Assembly: GCA_021014945.1 (NCBI GenBank)
Contig: MU266640.1
Location: forward strand, 1 to 27,581
Source: Leucogyrophana mollusca
Taxonomy: Eukaryota; Basidiomycota; Agaricomycetes; Boletales
Length of the DNA: 27,581 bases
Reading direction: 5' to 3'
Below the pieces are notes generated by a model. It was given only the letters and a program-made list of their open reading frames with translations, ran no database searches and had not been told where the DNA came from. This document shows, in pieces, positions 24,045-27,581 of the stretch; positions within the stretch are counted from its first letter, which is position 1, and each line of letters begins with the position of its first letter. A program made the translations under genes and the position numbers.

Positions 24045-24216
24045 TGGATTGAGTAGGAGGCACCCTTGCGTGGCTGGGCGAGATTCGCCCGGTGTGATTG
24101 CGGGGCTGATGTTCGTCCTTACAGCGGTGCGGGATTGCAGGGGACAGCAGAGGGTATCGAAGGCGGCGGGGTGTCGATCACTGGAAGGGACTTTATGTCA
24201 GCTTCGCAGTATGAGA
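24045..24216 (-). pseudogene. degenerate copy of the membrane-protein gene (second segment)
   Basis: Similarity to about 17994-18180 resumes after the PCH2 fragment and covers the tail region just after the transmembrane helix (for example the bases around gtcgatcac.ggaagggact in both). It ends before the transmembrane helix and ectodomain exons, which I could not find further right. Together with 22756-23467 it forms one interrupted copy. Confidence 0.65.
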
Positions 24217-24479
24217 AAGCGAGAGCAAAACGTACGCTCTTCGAAACCGGTACGTCGTCTGCTCAGATGTTTGGATTGGGACCACGCCATACAAACGCCA
24301 ACTTACTGTGTAAGCACAAGGAGCAGACGCTCGCGGAAACAGCGCAAAAAGCCTAAATAGTGAACATCAGTATATCTATGAAAGGCGGCTGAATTGAGTA
24401 GACTTACTCGGAGCACACAGTAGCATGCGTTTACTTTGGTCGTGGGCGGTTTGAACTGTTGAAGACGCTCAAGGAAATA
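24217..24479. other. intergenic, no gene recognised
   Basis: Sequence beyond the end of the duplicated segment; no similarity or coding structure was recognised. Confidence 0.3.
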
Positions 24480-24884
24480 TCATGCTCCGCGCGCAGAGCG
24501 TCGAGCTTGGATACCTTCGTCCGGAAAGGCGTCTGTCTAGGGTGGAGAATTGATCCATGTGAGCAATGCACCAGAGAGACGCAAGGTCGAACGCACCGAG
24601 AGCGCCGAAACTCCGGGATGTTTGAGATCGGTATCGGGGAAGCTCGATGCTGCGAATAATTCGAAGCCGCGAACTCGTCCCATCCTCTCATCATAGGCAC
24701 CTATGCTGGAACGTCGGAATGTCAAGCTGACGGCGAGGGTACATGAGAACCACGATAACATACCTAAGAAGCCACCCCCGAAGTCCTGCATTTGCTTCTG
24801 CTTGAGGCAGCTCGACCCTAAGCTCGTAGATTCGCCCAGCGATGGCGGGGATGGTCTGCGGACAGAACCGAGTCGGACAGGCAT
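24480..24884 (-). CDS. possible small spliced gene, unknown
   Basis: This is a weak call. Three exons (24764-24884, 24597-24700 and 24480-24536) can be joined in phase into 93 aa. The two introns have good sites: gtatgt to gcatag, 63 nt, and gtgcgt to accctag, 60 nt with a ctcac branch-like site. The ATG is at 24882-24884. The product has no recognisable domain or signal. Another frame over exon 1 also reads protein-like (IPAIAGRIYELRVEL) but runs into a stop after splicing. It may be a gene relic. Confidence 0.25.
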
Positions 24885-25422
24885 GGTGGATGGCAGTGAG
24901 CACGAGATCTGAGCACACAAGGAAACAGAGAAGAATTGCAGGGGGACAAGGAGTCGGAGACGGGGTGCGGTCGACTGGACGCTTCGTCTTGTTCTTATTC
25001 GATATCGTGCGCACTGGGGGGAGAGGTCATATAGTGATATCCGAGGCTGGGCGGCCCAACTAACCTCTAAACCAGGAGGGAATACTCAGGCAAGGCGTGT
25101 CATTCGAGAGGCGGCCGGTGTTGAATGCTAGGTTTGAGTCTGATCGAGAGTCTCGGAGTGGGTGACGTTGGATTTCGAGAATTCGTGGTTGTTAAATGAC
25201 TTTCTGGGCTCTGATTCACAAAGCTCGAGAGCCGAGATGTCGCTGTAGAATTACGGTGTATTTGCAGTGCGTCTTCAAGGTGATCATGGTCCAAAAACAA
25301 CTCGGCAGCACGCATACCACGCAACCGCTAGCGCCCAGCCACCGCCTTCATCTCAACTTCAACAGCGTCCTCTACACTCAGCAGCCTCATAAGCAATCCA
25401 CACAAATCTATTTCAATCGATC
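24885..25422. other. upstream region of the C2-NACHT gene
   Basis: No gene was recognised. A 100-codon plus-strand frame (25196-25498) and a 74-codon minus-strand frame (25100-25324) lack similarity. It probably contains the promoter and 5' untranslated region of the gene starting at 25423. Confidence 0.35.
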
Positions 25423-27581
25423 ATGTCAAACGAACCCGAAAAAACATTATATACACTGCGCAGTAGGTCCTCTCACCTCGAATTCGCGAATCTACTGAGT
25501 TCCGTTGCAACAGTTATCAGCGCAGAAAACCTCCCTCGTCAGAGCCGATGGTCCAAGAAACTCCCGAACGCTTTCGTGTCAGTAAAGCTTAACGACTTCA
25601 AGCACCAGACGAATGTTGCCCAGCGCAAGTCAGAGCCCGCCTGGGGCGAAATATTTGAACTGTGCGTTGATCGTTGCCGATCTGCTATCAGGCCCTTGAC
25701 GTACTCTCTCAAGCATCGACGCGGGGGCCTCGTCCGTTCTTTCTCTGGAAGTTCGGCATAAGTCAGACTTCATGGGGCTCGGAGTCAAGCTGGCAGGTAT
25801 CAGTATCCGAGTCGAAGACCTCGTCCATCGGTGCCCGGGCGGTCAAGGTGAACTGGATGGTTTTCCGACGACTCTGAACTTGCACCTGATGACTTTGCAG
25901 AGGTTGTGCTGGACCTGAACAGTGATCGTCGAGCACATGCTGCCGGGAATGATCCTCCGAGAATCAAGATCTCGTTATCGGTCACAGACCCGGGTGCCGT
26001 CGTCGGAGAACTCGTTACGGAAGCGCAGAACGCTGTGGATTCTGTCGCTGTAACTCCCGCCGGGACAGCGGCCCAGCGTATCGATGACGCGGCTGCAGCA
26101 ATCTCGAGCATTCAGCCTATCCTCCTCTCGCTAGACAATGTCCTATCCAAGATCGACGTCGTCGTCAAGATCGTAGATGATATGGTGGAAGTATGTGTAT
26201 CTATTATATGTCGAGTGATCCAGCTCACGCTACTGTAGGTTCATCCATATGCCAAGTTTGCTTGGACATTGCTCTCGTCTGCATACAAGGTGACTGTCAA
26301 CATGCTGATCACTGTCGAACACATGTACTGATGGAAGGTCAGGTGGTGCAAAAGCAGACCCGCACAGATCAGAGTGTTGTTGACCTCATGAAGGCTATGG
26401 AGACTCTTTACTCATTTGTCAGTGTTGCCGACCATCTTGTTGATGGGAAACTTGATATTCTCCGGCAAAATATCAAAACAATTCTGCTGCAAACAGTAGA
26501 ATGTGCAGCTTTTATCAGGGACTATGCCCATTGGGGCTTTGCAGGTAACACTTGTGGAGTATCTGGAGTTGAAGGTACTTTTGCTGATCTGTGTTGTAGG
26601 GAGGGTTGTGCATGGGGTGCACTCAGATGATGCTGGAACATGCAAGAAATTGATCCAGGGCCTCTTTGATCTTCAAGGAAATTTTCAAACTGGCCTTGGG
26701 GTCCAGACAGCCTTTGTCTCTTCTCGAACCCTTGGGATTGTTACAGAAATTCGTGAGTTTCATTATCTTGTTCTGACAACCTCCCTCACTCACCCTCCAT
26801 GCAGGTGTCAACCAGATTCTTGATGGGTTGATGCCTGCTGATATGCATGCACCTGAGCACTCAGAGTGTCTTCCTGCAACACGCCAGGAGCTGCTGAGTA
26901 GAATCATTAGCTGGGTGACAGACATTAACTGTGAGCAGAATGTCTTCTGGCTCCATGGTGTTGCTGGGTCAGGAAAGAGCACAGTTTCAACAACTGTGGC
27001 AAACTATATTAGAGAGATGCATCATCTTGGGGCTTTCATCTTCTTTGATCGGGGTTTTGCAGATCAGAGTCACCCATCCAAGGTCATTCGGACATTAGCT
27101 CACAAGCTGGGCACATTTGACAAGCGCATTGGGAAAGCTATATCTGATGCTATGGAGGGTTACCCAGGTATCAAAGATGCCTCCCTTCTCACCCAGTTCA
27201 CAGAATTGCTTGTCAAGCCCTTGTCATCACTGGCATCTCTGCAGAATGAAGGTGCTATTGTGGTTATATTGGATGCACTTGATGAGTGTGGAAGTGATGA
27301 CACACGTACAAAACTACTGCAGGTGCTAAAGACCCAAGTTCATGAACTTCCTTCCTTTATTCGCATTTTTATCACAAGTCGTCCTTTAATTGATATTAGA
27401 GGAGCCTTGGACCACCAGAATGTTCACAATGAAGGCTTAGACATCTCCTCTAGTACCAACTCTAAGGATATCTCAGCCTTTTTTCGTGTGGAAATGAAAA
27501 AGGCAACAGAGAAGCACCAGGACCTTCCTCTAGATTGGCCAGGGGATGAAAAAATTAATGAACTCACCTCACATGCTTGTG
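25423..27581 (+). CDS. C2-NACHT NLR-type protein, truncated by the window end
   Basis: Seven exons were placed: 25423-25661, 25714-25847, 25901-26190, 26239-26289, 26343-26544, 26600-26752 and 26805 to the window end. They give about 615 residues without a stop. Residues about 28-150 form a C2 domain (VISAENLPR, LPNAFVSVKLND, SEPAWGEIFEL, LSLEVRHKSDF, then a KISLSV strand). A long helical linker (about 155-350) follows. The NACHT domain has Walker A GVAGSGKST (408-416) and Walker B VVILDALDECG (from 509), then IRIFITSRP. Fungal NACHT proteins are STAND-type signalling ATPases linked to non-self recognition and regulated cell death, normally with C-terminal WD40, ankyrin or TPR repeats that would lie beyond this window. 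The C2 domain suggests membrane attachment. Exons 1-3 are CpG-rich, but exons 4-7 are strongly CpG-poor. The ATG has A at -3. Confidence 0.88.

Overview
The window looks like nuclear DNA of a mushroom-forming basidiomycete (Agaricomycetes). The genes are dense, on both strands, and cut by many short introns (mostly 46-79 nt, GT-AG). The gene set fits: a class I hydrophobin, a C2-NACHT NLR-type protein, and conserved housekeeping genes. All exon boundaries were placed by hand from splice consensus plus family similarity. Each reconstructed coding sequence closes in frame with plausible splice sites.

Left part (1-9,030). A questin-oxidase-like gene (minus, 403-2166) is fully recognisable but carries two in-frame stops. 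Next is a heavily decayed S9-type serine peptidase relic (minus, 2950-4359). Then comes a large, probably mitochondrial protein of unknown function (minus, 5302-7856). Its TAG stop is followed by 54 more coding-like codons in the same frame. A weakly supported small membrane protein lies at 8279-9026.

Middle (9,030-17,200). This holds an intact DEAH-box helicase, the PRP43/DHX15 orthologue (plus, 11 exons, 759 aa). After it come a hydrophobin with a long Ser/Pro-rich N-terminal extension (minus, 246 aa), about 2 kb with no convincing gene, and an intact 20S proteasome beta-7 (PRE4/PSMB4) gene (plus, 6 exons, 266 aa).

Right part (17,200-27,581). A single-pass membrane protein with a secreted-type ectodomain and Ser/Pro/Arg-rich tail (minus, 566 aa) has a 16-nt micro-exon. 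A Prx5/AHP1-type peroxiredoxin follows (minus, 178 aa, one cysteine). Then comes a degenerate direct copy of the proteasome-stop/membrane-gene segment (about 22756-24216). It is interrupted by a three-exon fragment of a PCH2/TRIP13 AAA+ ATPase gene. The window ends inside a C2-NACHT gene (plus, from 25423). Its first exons are CpG-rich, while everything from about 26,190 on, including the NACHT domain, is strikingly CpG-poor.

There is no operon-like organisation; the genes act independently (splicing and ribosome biogenesis, proteolysis, surface coat, redox defence, putative innate immunity). The most notable items are the chimeric composition of the NLR gene, the PCH2 fragment nested in a decayed duplication, the extended hydrophobin with a very short C3-C4 loop, and the run of genes with nonsense lesions on the left.
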